A stretch of DNA of 34,863 bases from Solirubrobacter ginsenosidimutans (lineage in GTDB: Bacteria; Actinomycetota; Thermoleophilia; Solirubrobacterales; Solirubrobacteraceae): positions 1 to 34,863 of the forward strand of contig NZ_JAPDOD010000073.1 of assembly GCF_027587205.1 (NCBI RefSeq), written 5' to 3'. Of this stretch, positions 25,286 through 34,863 are shown one piece after another. The stretch's first letter is position 1; the number at the start of each line of letters is the position of its first letter. The notes under the pieces are model-generated. The model had not been told where the DNA came from. It did no database searches and saw only the letters and a program-made list of their open reading frames with translations. A program made the translations under genes and the position numbers.

Positions 25286-25328
25286 GAGCGTCGAGTTTCT
25301 CGAGTGGTACGCGAGAAACTCGACGCTC
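25286..25328. repeat. Palindromic intergenic repeat, copy B
   Basis: A perfect 17-bp inverted repeat (GAGCGTCGAGTTTCTCG and its complement) with the loop AGTGGTACG fills the 47-bp space between two convergent genes. Its left arm is identical to that of copy A at 19044, and the loop shares GTGGTAC in the same orientation. Here it could also serve as a bidirectional terminator. Confidence 0.8.
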
Positions 25329-26550
25329 AGTCGCCGGAGACGGCCCGCGAGCGGCCATCGGGGTCCGTCACGCGGACGCTGATCTTCGCTCCGCGCCCGC
25401 GAAGCCGCAGGATCCGGGTCCGTCCCGCCGGGATCCGGGCTGTCGCGCGCGCGGACCCGAGGCGCGTCGCGACGCGGCAGGTGTCGCCGGGGGCGCTCAG
25501 ACACGCGACATCGACGCGCGCGTAGGCGCCCGCGCGGGCGAGCGAGGCGACCGTCGCCGCGGTCCGCACACACGCCCCCGCGGGCACCACGGAGGTCGAC
25601 GAGGCAGCGGTGACGTCCGAGACCAGCGTGCACGCCTCCGTCCGGTAGGCGATGTGGGCGCCGTCGAAGCTGAGGCCGCCGGCCTCGGCCGTGATCGGGC
25701 CGCGGAAGAGCCCCGTCCCGGTCGCGCCGTCGAGGACCGCGACGCGCACGCCACCGTCGAGGCGGTTCGAACCCACGAACGCCACCCGCCCACCCGCGGT
25801 CGCGACCTCCTCCGCACGCGCCGGCGTCGCGAGCACGCGCACCTGCCGCGCGCCCGCGGGCGCCCACAGCACGACGTCCGAGCCATCGCCGGTGGCGGTG
25901 GTCGCGGCGACGCCGCCCTCGGGGGAGACCGCGAGGCTGGTGACCTGGGCGTCGAAGCTGCCGAGCGAGATCTGGTGCAGCTCGGTGCCCGAGCGCAGGT
26001 CGAAGACGATCAGCACCCCGTCGGTCGACGCCACGCCGACGCCGCCCGCGGCCGCGACGAACCCCGGATCGCCCTCAGGCGGGAGCACGACCTCGGTCTT
26101 CGCACCCGCCACCGAGCGCAGCGTCGGCGTCGCCTCCTGCGTGAACACGCCCTCGGTGGTCACCGAGAGCGGCGGCCAGAGCGGGTCGAACGGCTCCTCG
26201 CCCACATCACCGGCGAGCTCCCGGAAGACGCCGTCGGCACCCGCGGCGTACAGGCGCCCGGGCGCGCTCGGGGAGTCGAGGCTGCGCAGTTGCACTGCGA
26301 CCTGCGCCGGCGAGGCGGCCAGCCACAGCGCGTCGCGATTGCGGATCGGCACGTCGCCGAAGGGGACGGCGGGCCCGCCCGAAAGTGGCGCGGAGGCGAA
26401 CTGCATGACCCCGTCGGACTGCGTTCCCCAGAGCACCCGATCCCCGAACAGGACCGGCGTGGGGCCGTCGGCGACCGCGCGCAGCTGCGCCTTCGCGGGG
26501 GCCGCCACCATGAACACCAGCGCCGTGACGACGCACCCGAGACGAAACAT
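25327..26550 (-). CDS. Secreted beta-propeller-like protein of unknown function
   Basis: A 407-residue exported protein. Residues 1-21 are a signal peptide ([21 protein letters not shown]). The mature protein consists of many short beta repeats of the type [22 protein letters not shown] and [20 protein letters not shown], like the blades of a WD40- or YVTN-type propeller; no catalytic motif is visible. The C-terminal 70 residues ([12 protein letters not shown] onward) have paired Cys and a basic, beta-rich end. It ends at the palindromic repeat, convergent with the M6 protease, and its start faces the fusA leader region. TACAAC lies eight bases before the ATG. A role in binding proteins or polymers outside the cell is likely but unproven. 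Confidence 0.7.
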   Translation of the reverse strand: MFRLGCVVTALVFMVAAPAKAQLRAVADGPTPVLFGDRVLWGTQSDGVMQFASAPLSGGPAVPFGDVPIRNRDALWLAASPAQVAVQLRSLDSPSAPGRLYAAGADGVFRELAGDVGEEPFDPLWPPLSVTTEGVFTQEATPTLRSVAGAKTEVVLPPEGDPGFVAAAGGVGVASTDGVLIVFDLRSGTELHQISLGSFDAQVTSLAVSPEGGVAATTATGDGSDVVLWAPAGARQVRVLATPARAEEVATAGGRVAFVGSNRLDGGVRVAVLDGATGTGLFRGPITAEAGGLSFDGAHIAYRTEACTLVSDVTAASSTSVVPAGACVRTAATVASLARAGAYARVDVACLSAPGDTCRVATRLGSARATARIPAGRTRILRLRGRGAKISVRVTDPDGRSRAVSGD

Positions 26551-26603
26551 CTGGTGCGGTTGTAGCGGACGCGATGAACGCGACGCCCTCCGCGTCTATC
26601 CCC

Positions 26604-26612
26604 TGCTATATT
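26604..26612 (+). promoter_or_regulatory. Extended -10 promoter upstream of fusA
   Basis: TGC followed by TATATT is a very good extended -10 element, the most A/T-rich spot in the region. No -35 is recognisable, as is allowed for extended -10 promoters. Transcription would start near 26619, giving a leader of about 185 nt before the fusA ATG. Confidence 0.55.
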
Positions 26613-26618
26613 CGCTTG

Positions 26619-26748
26619 CCGTTGCGGAGCGAGAAATCTCGCTGCTGCGACCCCGGTCCTTCACATGGAGTCACGCGAGACATAGCCCCCCGCGAACAGG
26701 GCCTCGTAGCATGTGAAACGACTCGGGCCCGGAAGGGCCCGTTTCTTT
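26619..26748 (+). ncRNA. Structured fusA leader RNA (candidate attenuator or small RNA)
   Basis: A 130-nt non-coding stretch with nested complementary segments. First, a hairpin AGCGAG-AAAT-CTCGCT, extended by GTTGC/GCGAC. Second, a long-range stem TTCACATG (26660-26667) with CATGTGAA (26710-26717), perfect over eight pairs, enclosing further pairs CGAG/CTCG and GCCC/GGGC. Third, an intrinsic terminator at 26724-26748. GGGCC at 26699-26703 can pair either inside the second structure or with the left arm of the terminator, which would allow an antiterminator. Exact 5' end is inferred from the promoter. No tRNA, 6S or 6C features fit. Function unknown; control of EF-G expression is the simplest idea. 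Confidence 0.45.
26724..26748 (+). terminator. Intrinsic terminator in the fusA leader
   Basis: CGGGCCC, a GGAA tetraloop, GGGCCCG and then TTTCTTT: a textbook rho-independent terminator. It lies 57 bases before the fusA start codon and no gene on this strand ends just upstream, so it must act on the leader or on a small RNA. Confidence 0.8.
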
Positions 26749-26804
26749 GCCCGCAGTCAGGGCACCCTACGCAGGAAGACCGCACACAGAGAAGAGACAT
26801 CTCC

Positions 26805-28904
26805 ATGCCGCGCAAGTTCACGCTCGAAAAGACCCGAAACATCGGCATCATGGCCCACATTGATGCGGGTAAGACGACGACGACCGAGCGCATCCTCTAC
26901 TACACCGGCCGGTCCCACAAGATGGGCGAGGTGCATGAAGGCGCCGCGACCATGGACTGGATGGAGCAGGAGCAGGAGCGTGGAATCACGATCACGTCGG
27001 CTGCGACCACGTGTGAGTGGGCTGACCACCGCATCAACATCATCGACACGCCCGGCCACGTCGACTTCACGGTCGAAGTGGAGCGCTCGCTGCGCGTGCT
27101 CGACGGTGCAGTCGCCCTGTTCGACTCTGTTGCAGGTGTAGAGCCACAGTCCGAGACCGTCTGGCGGCAGGCCGACAAGTACTCGGTCCCCCGAATCGCG
27201 TACATCAACAAGATGGACCGGATCGGCGCGGACTTCGAGCGCGGCGTGCAGACGATGATCGACCGCCTCGGCGCCCATCCGGTGCCGATCCAGCTGCCGA
27301 TCGGCGCTGAGGGTGACTTCAAGGGCATCATCGACCTCGTTGCCATGAAGGCCGTCGTCTACAACGACGACCTCGGCAAGGACGTCTCGGTGACCGATAT
27401 CCCGGGCGAGCTGGCCGACGAAGCCGCACAGGCGCGCGAGCACCTGCTCGAAGAGGTTTCGCACTACGACGACGAGCTCGTGGAGCTGATCCTGGAAGAG
27501 CAGGAGGTCCCGACCCCGCTGCTGGTCGCGGCCATCCGCAAGGCCACGCTCTCGAGCCAGATCACCCCGGTGCTGTGCGGCTCGTCGTTCAAGAACAAGG
27601 GTGTGCAGCCGCTGCTGGACGCCGTCATCGCGTACCTGCCTTCCCCGCTGGACGTCAAGCCCGTCGTCGGGCTCGAGCCGGTCCGCGGCGGCGAGGACCG
27701 CGAGGCGACGCGCCAGGCTGACGACTCCGCCCCGTTCGCGGCGCTGGCGTTCAAGATCATGGCCGACCCATACGTCGGCAAGCTCACCTACTTCCGCGTC
27801 TACTCGGGCAAGCTCGAGGCGGGCTCGCGCGTGCTCAACGTGTCGAGCGGGCGCACCGAGCGCATCGGCCGCATCCTGATGATGCACGCCAACGATCGCG
27901 AGGACGTCACCGAGGTCTACTCGGGCGACATCGCGGCGGCGGTCGGCATCAAGCAGGTCGTCACGGGCGACACGCTCGCGGCGCCGGACAAGCCGATCAA
28001 GCTCGAAGCGATCACGTTCGACGACCCGGTCATCTCCGTGGCGATCGAGCCCAAGACGAAGTCCGACCAGGAGAAGATGTCGGTCGCGCTCGGCCGCCTG
28101 GCCGAGGAGGACCCGACGTTCCAGGTCCGGACGAACGAGGAATCAGGCCAGACCGAGATCTCGGGCATGGGCGAGCTGCACCTCGAGGTGCTGGTCGACC
28201 GCATGATGCGCGAGTACAAGGTGGACGCCAACGTCGGCCGCCCGCAGGTCTCCTACCGCGAGACCGTGCGCGGGACCGCCACCAAGGTCGAGGGTCGCCA
28301 CGTGCGCCAGACCGGTGGCTCGGGCCAGTACGGCATCGTCTACATCGACCTCGAGCCGGCTCCCGGCGAGGGCTTCGACTTCGTGAACAAGATCAAGGGC
28401 GGCTCGATTCCGGTCGAGTTCATCCCGGCCGTCGAGAAGGGCGTCGAAGAGGCGCTCGGTACCGGCGTCCGCGCCGGCTACCCGGTGGTCGACGTGCGTG
28501 TCACGCTCGTGGACGGCAAGTTCCACGACACGGACTCTTCTGAGATCGCGTTCAAGATCGCCGGCTCGCTGGCGTTCAAGGAAGCCGCCCGGCGGGCCAA
28601 GCCGGTCCTGCTGGAGCCGGTGTTCTCGGTCGAGGTCGTCACGCCCGAGGAGTACATGGGCGACGTCATCGGCGATCTCAACCGTCGCCGCGGCCGTGTG
28701 AACAACATGGAAGAGCGCGGCAACGCGAAGGTCATCAGCGCCCACGTCCCGCTGAGCGAGATGTTCGGCTACGCGACCGACGTGCGGACGATGTCCCAGG
28801 GCCGCGCGACGTACACGATGCAATTCGACAAGTACGAGGAGGTGCCGCCCAACATCGCCGAGAAGGTGGTCGAGGGCCGCACCGGAGTGCCGGTTCCCGC
28901 GTAG
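26805..28904 (+). CDS. fusA: Elongation factor G
   Basis: A 699-residue translational GTPase that moves tRNA and mRNA after peptide transfer and helps recycle ribosomes. G1 is [15 protein letters not shown] (about residues 17-31), G2/switch I includes [12 protein letters not shown]3 is DTPGHVDF, G4 NKMDR, and domains II-V follow to the C-terminal [15 protein letters not shown]. Length is normal. The ATG at 26805 has GAAGAG upstream; the frame remains open back to 26574 but that stretch is the leader RNA. The gene is separated from rpsL-rpsG by 7.8 kb and has its own promoter and terminator-containing leader, which is unusual for the str operon. Confidence 0.98.
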   Translation: MPRKFTLEKTRNIGIMAHIDAGKTTTTERILYYTGRSHKMGEVHEGAATMDWMEQEQERGITITSAATTCEWADHRINIIDTPGHVDFTVEVERSLRVLDGAVALFDSVAGVEPQSETVWRQADKYSVPRIAYINKMDRIGADFERGVQTMIDRLGAHPVPIQLPIGAEGDFKGIIDLVAMKAVVYNDDLGKDVSVTDIPGELADEAAQAREHLLEEVSHYDDELVELILEEQEVPTPLLVAAIRKATLSSQITPVLCGSSFKNKGVQPLLDAVIAYLPSPLDVKPVVGLEPVRGGEDREATRQADDSAPFAALAFKIMADPYVGKLTYFRVYSGKLEAGSRVLNVSSGRTERIGRILMMHANDREDVTEVYSGDIAAAVGIKQVVTGDTLAAPDKPIKLEAITFDDPVISVAIEPKTKSDQEKMSVALGRLAEEDPTFQVRTNEESGQTEISGMGELHLEVLVDRMMREYKVDANVGRPQVSYRETVRGTATKVEGRHVRQTGGSGQYGIVYIDLEPAPGEGFDFVNKIKGGSIPVEFIPAVEKGVEEALGTGVRAGYPVVDVRVTLVDGKFHDTDSSEIAFKIAGSLAFKEAARRAKPVLLEPVFSVEVVTPEEYMGDVIGDLNRRRGRVNNMEERGNAKVISAHVPLSEMFGYATDVRTMSQGRATYTMQFDKYEEVPPNIAEKVVEGRTGVPVPA

Positions 28905-28964
28905 ACGCGGTAGTCTGCACGGGTTCGCCTCAGAACAAGATTTCCAGATAGGAGCGAATAGAAA

Positions 28965-30152
<1,188 letters not shown>

Positions 30153-30165
30153 GTAGCTAGTTCCC

Positions 30166-30193
30166 CGCGGCGGGCGACCATTCGCCCGCCGCG
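30166..30193 (+). terminator. Hairpin after tuf (probable terminator or processing site)
   Basis: A perfect 11-bp inverted repeat (CGCGGCGGGCG and its complement) with a six-base loop starts 13 bases after the tuf stop. There is no U-tract, so it could terminate some tuf transcripts or stabilise their 3' end rather than stop transcription fully. Confidence 0.5.
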
Positions 30194-30223
30194 AGCGCAA
30201 GAGGTCTGCAGATACGACTATTA

Positions 30224-30256
30224 GAGGGCGGGCCCCGGAGCCCGGGGGCCGCCCTC
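30224..30256 (+). promoter_or_regulatory. Leader hairpin upstream of rpsJ
   Basis: GAGGGCGG-G-CCCCGG and CCGGGG-G-CCGCCCTC form a 14-pair stem with one G-G mismatch and a three-base loop, 50 bases before the S10 operon. It may be a second terminator, or part of an S10 leader; the S10 leader of E. coli is bound by L4, but no sequence similarity to that leader is claimed. Confidence 0.4.
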
Positions 30257-30306
30257 ATTGCGCGCAAGTACCCAGCACAGATTTCACTCCAAGTACCGGA
30301 CAGAAC

Positions 30307-30633
30307 GTGGCCATAGCCCAGAACAAGATCCGCATTCGTCTCAAGGCGTACGACTCGTCGGCCATCGAGACCGCGGCCAAGGAGATCGTCGAGACCGCGA
30401 CGCGGACTGGCGCCACTGTCTCCGGCCCGGTGCCGCTGCCGACGGAAAAGAACGTGTACGCCGTGGTGAAGTCCCCCTTTAAGGACAAGGACTCCCAGGA
30501 GCACTTCGAGATCCGGACGCATAAGCGCCTGATCGACATCCATCAGCCCACCCCCAAGACGGTCGACTCGCTTCAGCGGCTCGATCATCTGCCGGCCGGT
30601 GTGGACATCGAGATCCGACTCGCCTTCAACTGA
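30307..30633 (+). CDS. rpsJ: 30S ribosomal protein S10
   Basis: A 108-residue S10 starting at GTG, first gene of the S10 operon. Conserved blocks are [73 protein letters not shown]10 sits in the 30S head and also joins the NusB antitermination complex. Length is a few residues above the usual 102-105 owing to a short N-terminal segment. The stop overlaps the rplC start by one base (TGATG). Confidence 0.97.
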   Translation: MAIAQNKIRIRLKAYDSSAIETAAKEIVETATRTGATVSGPVPLPTEKNVYAVVKSPFKDKDSQEHFEIRTHKRLIDIHQPTPKTVDSLQRLDHLPAGVDIEIRLAFN

Positions 30634-31250
30634 TGCCCGCCATCCTCGCCAAGAAGCTGGGAATGACCCAGCGTTTCCTCGACGACGGTCGTGTCGAGCG
30701 CGTGACGGTGCTCGAGGCCGGGCCCTGCCCGGTGACGGCCATCCGCACGCACGAGGCCGACGGCTATGAAGCTGTTCAGCTCGGGTTCGGCGCGGTGCGC
30801 GAGAAAGCCCTGAACAAGCCGCTGCTCGGCCACCTCAAGAAGGTGGACGCGCCGCCGGTGAAGACGCTCGTCGAGTTCCGCGACGAAGCCGGTGAGCTCG
30901 TCGTCGGTGACACCGTCACCGTCGAGACGTTCGAGGTCGGCCAGACCGTCAAGGTCTCCGGCGTCGGCAAGGGCAAGGGCTTCCAGGGAACGATCAAGCG
31001 TCACAACTACGCTTCCGGCCCCAAGTCGCACGGCTCGCACAACAAGCGCGCCCCCGGCTCGATCGGTGCCTCGGCCACGCCCTCGCGCGTGTTCAAGGGC
31101 ATCCGCGGCCCCGGCCGCATGGGTGGCAAGCGCGTCACCCAGAAGGGCCTGACGATCGTCGAGCTGATGCCCGACCGCAATCTGATGATGGTCCGCGGCT
31201 CCGTCCCCGGTTCCAAGGGAGACACCGTGGAGGTGCGTACCGATGCCTAA
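30633..31250 (+). CDS. rplC: 50S ribosomal protein L3
   Basis: A 205-residue L3, an early-assembly 23S rRNA binder near the peptidyl-transferase centre. The start PAILAKKLGMTQRF, the central VSGVGKGKGFQGTIKRHNYASGPKSHGSHNKRAPGSIGA loop region and MGGKRVTQKGLTIVEL are diagnostic. The start codon overlaps the rpsJ stop and the 3' end overlaps rplD by eight bases, so the operon is translationally coupled. Confidence 0.97.
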   Translation: MPAILAKKLGMTQRFLDDGRVERVTVLEAGPCPVTAIRTHEADGYEAVQLGFGAVREKALNKPLLGHLKKVDAPPVKTLVEFRDEAGELVVGDTVTVETFEVGQTVKVSGVGKGKGFQGTIKRHNYASGPKSHGSHNKRAPGSIGASATPSRVFKGIRGPGRMGGKRVTQKGLTIVELMPDRNLMMVRGSVPGSKGDTVEVRTDA

Positions 31251-31869
31251 GGCCCCCGCACTGGGTGGCGGCAGCGCCGTCGATCTGGACGCCGACGTCT
31301 TCGAGCAGCCGTTCAACGGCCCGCTCGTGCACGAGGTCGTCGTGGCCGAGTTGGCCGCTCGCCGTCAGGGCACGCACTCCACCAAGACCCGCGGCATGGT
31401 CTCGGGCGGCGGCGCCAAGCCGTGGCGCCAGAAGGGCACCGGTCGCGCACGCGCCGGCACCAGCCGCTCGCCGATCTGGACGGGCGGCGGCACGGTCTTC
31501 GGCCCGAGCCCGCGTCACTACATCCTCAAGGTCAACCGCAAGGCCCGTCGTGCCGCGCTGCGCTCCGCGCTGTCGGTGCACGCCGAGCGCGCGACGATCC
31601 ACGTGGTCGACGCGCCCGGCTTCGGCGATACGCCGAGCACGTCCAAGGCGGCCGAGCTGCTGAACGCCCATCGCGGCGGTTCGGTGCTGGTCGCGCTGGG
31701 TGACGACGAGCTGACCGCGGCCAAGTCCTTCCGCAACCTCGCGCGTGTGATCGTCCTGCACGTCGACGACATCGGCGTGGCCGATCTCGTGCGCGCGGCG
31801 ACGCTCGTCATCTCGCAGAGCGCGCTGGACAACCTCACGGCGCGGGCCCGCAAGGAGGCCAAGGCCTGA
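31243..31869 (+). CDS. rplD: 50S ribosomal protein L4
   Basis: A 208-residue L4, which lines the peptide exit tunnel. The tunnel loop region [40 protein letters not shown] is conserved, followed by the globular domain with [19 protein letters not shown] and [17 protein letters not shown]. In E. coli L4 also represses its own operon through the leader; whether this applies here is unknown. It overlaps rplC by eight bases and rplW by one. Confidence 0.97.
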   Translation: MPKAPALGGGSAVDLDADVFEQPFNGPLVHEVVVAELAARRQGTHSTKTRGMVSGGGAKPWRQKGTGRARAGTSRSPIWTGGGTVFGPSPRHYILKVNRKARRAALRSALSVHAERATIHVVDAPGFGDTPSTSKAAELLNAHRGGSVLVALGDDELTAAKSFRNLARVIVLHVDDIGVADLVRAATLVISQSALDNLTARARKEAKA

Positions 31870-32165
31870 TGGACCACTCACAGGTGATCATCCGCCCGGT
31901 CGTCTCCGAGAAGAGCTACGTCCTGGCGACCGCCGACAAGTACACGTTCCGCGTGCACGACAAGGCGCACAAGACGCAGATCAAGCAGGCCGTCGAGGCG
32001 CTGTTCGACGTGCACGTCGTCGAGGTCCGCACTTCCAAGGTCCCCTCCAAGCCCAAGCGCCGCGGCGTCACCGCCGGCCGCACCCGGGCATGGAAGAAGG
32101 CCGTGGTCCAGGTGCGCCCCGGCGAGACCATCCCGATCTTCCAAGGCCTGGAAGCAGACCTCTAA
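31869..32165 (+). CDS. rplW: 50S ribosomal protein L23
   Basis: A 98-residue L23 at the tunnel exit, docking site for trigger factor and the signal recognition particle. The pattern SQVIIRPVVSEKSYVL, KYTFRVHDKAHKTQIKQAVEALFDVHVVEVRTSKVP and RRGVTAGRTRAWKKAVVQV is typical. Normal length. The start codon overlaps the rplD stop by one base. Confidence 0.97.
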   Translation: MDHSQVIIRPVVSEKSYVLATADKYTFRVHDKAHKTQIKQAVEALFDVHVVEVRTSKVPSKPKRRGVTAGRTRAWKKAVVQVRPGETIPIFQGLEADL

Positions 32166-32168
32166 GCC

Positions 32169-33014
32169 ATGCCGATTCGTAAGCCAAAGCCCACATCCGC
32201 CGGACGGCGCTTCATCACCTTCGCGGACTTCGCGGAGATCACGAAGACCGAGCCCGAGAAGAGCCTTGTCGAGGGTCTCAAGAAGTCCGGTGGACGCAAC
32301 GCGCTCGGCCGCAAGACGGCACGGCATCGCGGCGGCGGCGCCAAGCGCCTGTACCGCAAGATCGACTTCAAGCGCACGAAGGACGCGGTGCCCGCGAAGG
32401 TCGCCGCGATCGAGTACGACCCGAACCGCACCGCGTACATCGCGCTGCTGCACTACGTGGACGGCACGAAGTCCTACATCATCGCCCCGAACCGCCTGCG
32501 GGTCGGCATGACGGTGATCTCGGGCGCCGGCGCCGACATCCAGGTCGGCAACGCGATGCCGCTCGCGTCGATGCCGGTCGGCACGCTCGTCCACAACGTC
32601 GAGCTCCAGCCGGGGCGTGGCGCGCAGATGGCCCGCTCCGCGGGTGTCGGCGTGCAGCTGATGGCCAAGGAAGGCGATTACGCGACCCTGCGCCTGCCCT
32701 CGGGCGAGATGCGCCAGGTCCGGATCGACTGCCGGGCGACCGTCGGCGTGGTCGGCAACTCCGACCACCAGAACGTCACCATCGGCAAGGCCGGGCGCAA
32801 GCGCCACCTCGGCGTGCGCCCGCAGACGCGCGGCAAGGCCATGAACCCCGTCGACCACCCGCACGGTGGTGGCGAGGGCGGTGGCTCGCTGGGCAACCAT
32901 CCGCAGACGCCCTGGGGTGTGCCGACGATCGGCTACCGCACCCGCAAGAAGGGCAAGCAGTCCGACCGTTACATCGTCCGCGGCCGTCGCCGTGGCAAGA
33001 AGGGTGGCCGCTGA
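32169..33014 (+). CDS. rplB: 50S ribosomal protein L2
   Basis: A 281-residue L2 needed for subunit joining and peptidyl-transferase activity. Diagnostic blocks are [44 protein letters not shown], the conserved [13 protein letters not shown] loop with the essential His, and the basic C-terminus. The start has a three-base gap from rplW, and the stop overlaps the rpsS start by one base. Confidence 0.98.
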   Translation: MPIRKPKPTSAGRRFITFADFAEITKTEPEKSLVEGLKKSGGRNALGRKTARHRGGGAKRLYRKIDFKRTKDAVPAKVAAIEYDPNRTAYIALLHYVDGTKSYIIAPNRLRVGMTVISGAGADIQVGNAMPLASMPVGTLVHNVELQPGRGAQMARSAGVGVQLMAKEGDYATLRLPSGEMRQVRIDCRATVGVVGNSDHQNVTIGKAGRKRHLGVRPQTRGKAMNPVDHPHGGGEGGGSLGNHPQTPWGVPTIGYRTRKKGKQSDRYIVRGRRRGKKGGR

Positions 33015-33286
33015 TGAGCCGTTCCTCAAAGAAGGGGCCCTGGGTCGAGGATCGGCTCTTCGAGCGCATCGAGAAGATGAACGACGCGAACCAGCGCACC
33101 ATGGTCCGTACGTGGTCGCGCGCGTCGACGATCTTCCCGGAGTTCGTGGGTCACACGATCGCCGTGCACGACGGGCGCAAGCACGTCCCGGTCTTCGTCT
33201 CGGAGTCGATGGTGGGTCACAAGCTCGGCGAGTTCGCGCCGACGCGTACCTACCGCGGCCATGACTCGAAGGGCAAGGTGCGATGA
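33014..33286 (+). CDS. rpsS: 30S ribosomal protein S19
   Basis: A 90-residue S19, which forms a 30S-head complex with S13. Conserved blocks are [48 protein letters not shown] and [18 protein letters not shown]. Normal length. Its stop overlaps the long rplV start in an ATGA junction. Confidence 0.98.
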   Translation: MSRSSKKGPWVEDRLFERIEKMNDANQRTMVRTWSRASTIFPEFVGHTIAVHDGRKHVPVFVSESMVGHKLGEFAPTRTYRGHDSKGKVR

Positions 33287-34011
33287 CCGAGTCCGAAGAC
33301 AAGCGCGACGACGTCGAGGAGACCCCGGTGGAGGAGACTCCCTCGGAGCCCGTCGACCAGCAGGAGCGCGCCGACGAGGAAGCCGCTCGCGCCGCTGCCG
33401 CGGCCGAGGAGGCTGCTGAGGCGGCCGACGAGGCTCCGACTCCGGTCGCCGAGGCGGCTGCCGCCGAGGCCGAGGAGCTTGCCGAGGAAGCCGAAGAGGC
33501 TGCCGAGGCCGTCGCTGAGGCGCCCAAGCCCAAGCGCGCCCGCAAGGCTCGCGAGGCTGAGAAGGCTGCCGATCAGGCTGAAGAGGCCGCCGACGAGGCC
33601 AAGGACTCGGCGCGGCGTTCGCGCGCCCGCCGCGGTCGCAAGGCCGAGGAGCCCAAGGCCGTGCCGGTCGGGCTGAAGGTCTCCGCGCAGGCCAAGTACG
33701 TGCGCACGTCCGCCCGCAAGGCGCGGCTCGTGTGCGACCACATCCGCGGCAAGGACGTCACCGAGGCGCGCGCGATCCTCGCGTTCACCACCCGTGGCGC
33801 CGCCGAGGCGTGGACGAAGCTGCTCGAGTCGGCGGTCGCCAACGCCGAGCACAATCACGAACTCGTGGGCGAGGATCTCCGGATCCTCAGCGTCCACGCG
33901 GACGAGGGGCCGACGCTCAAGCGCTACCGGCCCCGCGCCATGGGGCGCGCCACGCGGATTCGCAAGCGCACCTCGCACCTTTCCATCACGCTCACCCCGA
34001 AGGAGCTCTAA
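33283..34011 (+). CDS. rplV: 50S ribosomal protein L22 with long N-terminal extension
   Basis: A 242-residue protein whose last 116 residues are ordinary L22 ([28 protein letters not shown] to the tunnel-lining hairpin region [19 protein letters not shown]). The first 126 residues are an extension unlike any part of bacterial L22: residues 1-80 are acidic and Ala/Glu/Pro-rich, predicted coil or helix, and 81-126 alternate Lys/Arg and Glu ([25 protein letters not shown]). The ATG overlaps the rpsS stop (ATGA), so the extension should be translated by coupling. A GTG at 33661 with GAGGAG upstream could start the bare core, but GAG codons are so common here that this is weak evidence. Confidence 0.95.
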   Translation: MTESEDKRDDVEETPVEETPSEPVDQQERADEEAARAAAAAEEAAEAADEAPTPVAEAAAAEAEELAEEAEEAAEAVAEAPKPKRARKAREAEKAADQAEEAADEAKDSARRSRARRGRKAEEPKAVPVGLKVSAQAKYVRTSARKARLVCDHIRGKDVTEARAILAFTTRGAAEAWTKLLESAVANAEHNHELVGEDLRILSVHADEGPTLKRYRPRAMGRATRIRKRTSHLSITLTPKEL

Positions 34012-34017
34012 CCCGCT

Positions 34018-34863
<846 letters not shown>

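Noticed and set aside
22657..26565. A 1302-codon open frame overlapping the M6 protease gene in another + frame
   Set aside because: The translation is Arg/Gly/His-rich with no domains or signal, typical of a shadow frame in high-GC coding DNA, and it runs on antisense to the propeller gene.
26619..26748. Leader RNA as 6C RNA or a tRNA
   Set aside because: Only one run of six C is present rather than two C-rich loops, and there is no T-loop or anticodon arm pattern.
26574..26804. N-terminal extension of EF-G by 77 codons
   Set aside because: The frame is open by chance through the leader; EF-G begins [15 protein letters not shown] at 26805, and the region contains a terminator hairpin.
33661..34011. 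Internal GTG start giving a normal-length L22
   Set aside because: Possible, but the GAGGAG before it is explained by Glu codons, and the long start is coupled to rpsS by ATGA; kept only as an alternative.

Overview
This 34.9 kb window is high-GC chromosomal DNA from an actinobacterium. The base composition, the conserved str/S10 ribosomal gene order and the style of its secreted proteins suggest the Thermoleophilia (Solirubrobacter/Conexibacter-like); that lineage is an inference from sequence character, not a search result. Genes are closely packed, many with 1-4 nt stop/start overlaps. Several genes lack a Shine-Dalgarno sequence and have a TANNNT hexamer 6-10 nt before the start codon, which suggests leaderless transcripts.

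Layout. 1-6.96 kb: the C-terminal part of an MmyB-like regulator, a secreted protein with a MopE-type metal-binding motif, an FHA-winged-helix regulator, a very large secreted M14 carboxypeptidase, and a coupled HAD-phosphatase/lipoprotein pair. 7.2-10.4 kb: a DMT-type membrane protein, then a regulator made of two fused MarR domains, divergent from a DHA2 multidrug exporter. 10.4-14.6 kb: a PucR-type regulator directly followed by alanine dehydrogenase and an FAD oxidoreductase. 14.6-18.1 kb: a four-gene efflux operon (MFS exporter, MerR regulator, DrrA-like ATPase, ABC-2 permease) headed by a 28-bp imperfect palindrome. 18.1-19.0 kb: rpsL-rpsG with its own promoter and terminator. 19.1-26.55 kb: an insertion of unrelated genes that separates rpsG from fusA: quinone oxidoreductase; a PEP-mutase-like enzyme and a very short P450-like protein facing an ArsR regulator across a 48-bp palindrome; a secreted M6 protease fused to PKD and DUF1080 domains; and a secreted beta-propeller-like protein. 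26.6-34.86 kb: fusA, tuf, rpsJ, rplC, rplD, rplW, rplB, rpsS, rplV and rpsC (cut by the window end).

Most notable points. (1) fusA, cut off from rpsL-rpsG, has its own extended -10 promoter and a structured leader of about 130 nt ending in a perfect intrinsic terminator 57 nt before its start codon: a candidate attenuator or small RNA. (2) Two copies of a 43-bp palindromic repeat bracket most of the foreign block between rpsG and fusA. (3) The M14 and M6 secreted peptidases, 19 kb apart, end in the same 120-145 residue module finishing LTFTLSTTTP, which looks like a surface or secretion domain. (4) L22 has a 126-residue acidic/basic N-terminal extension and the adjacent S3 gene has a Gly/Arg-rich (RGG-like) C-terminal tail. 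(5) A 206-residue P450-like protein keeps the Cys heme loop but is half the family length.
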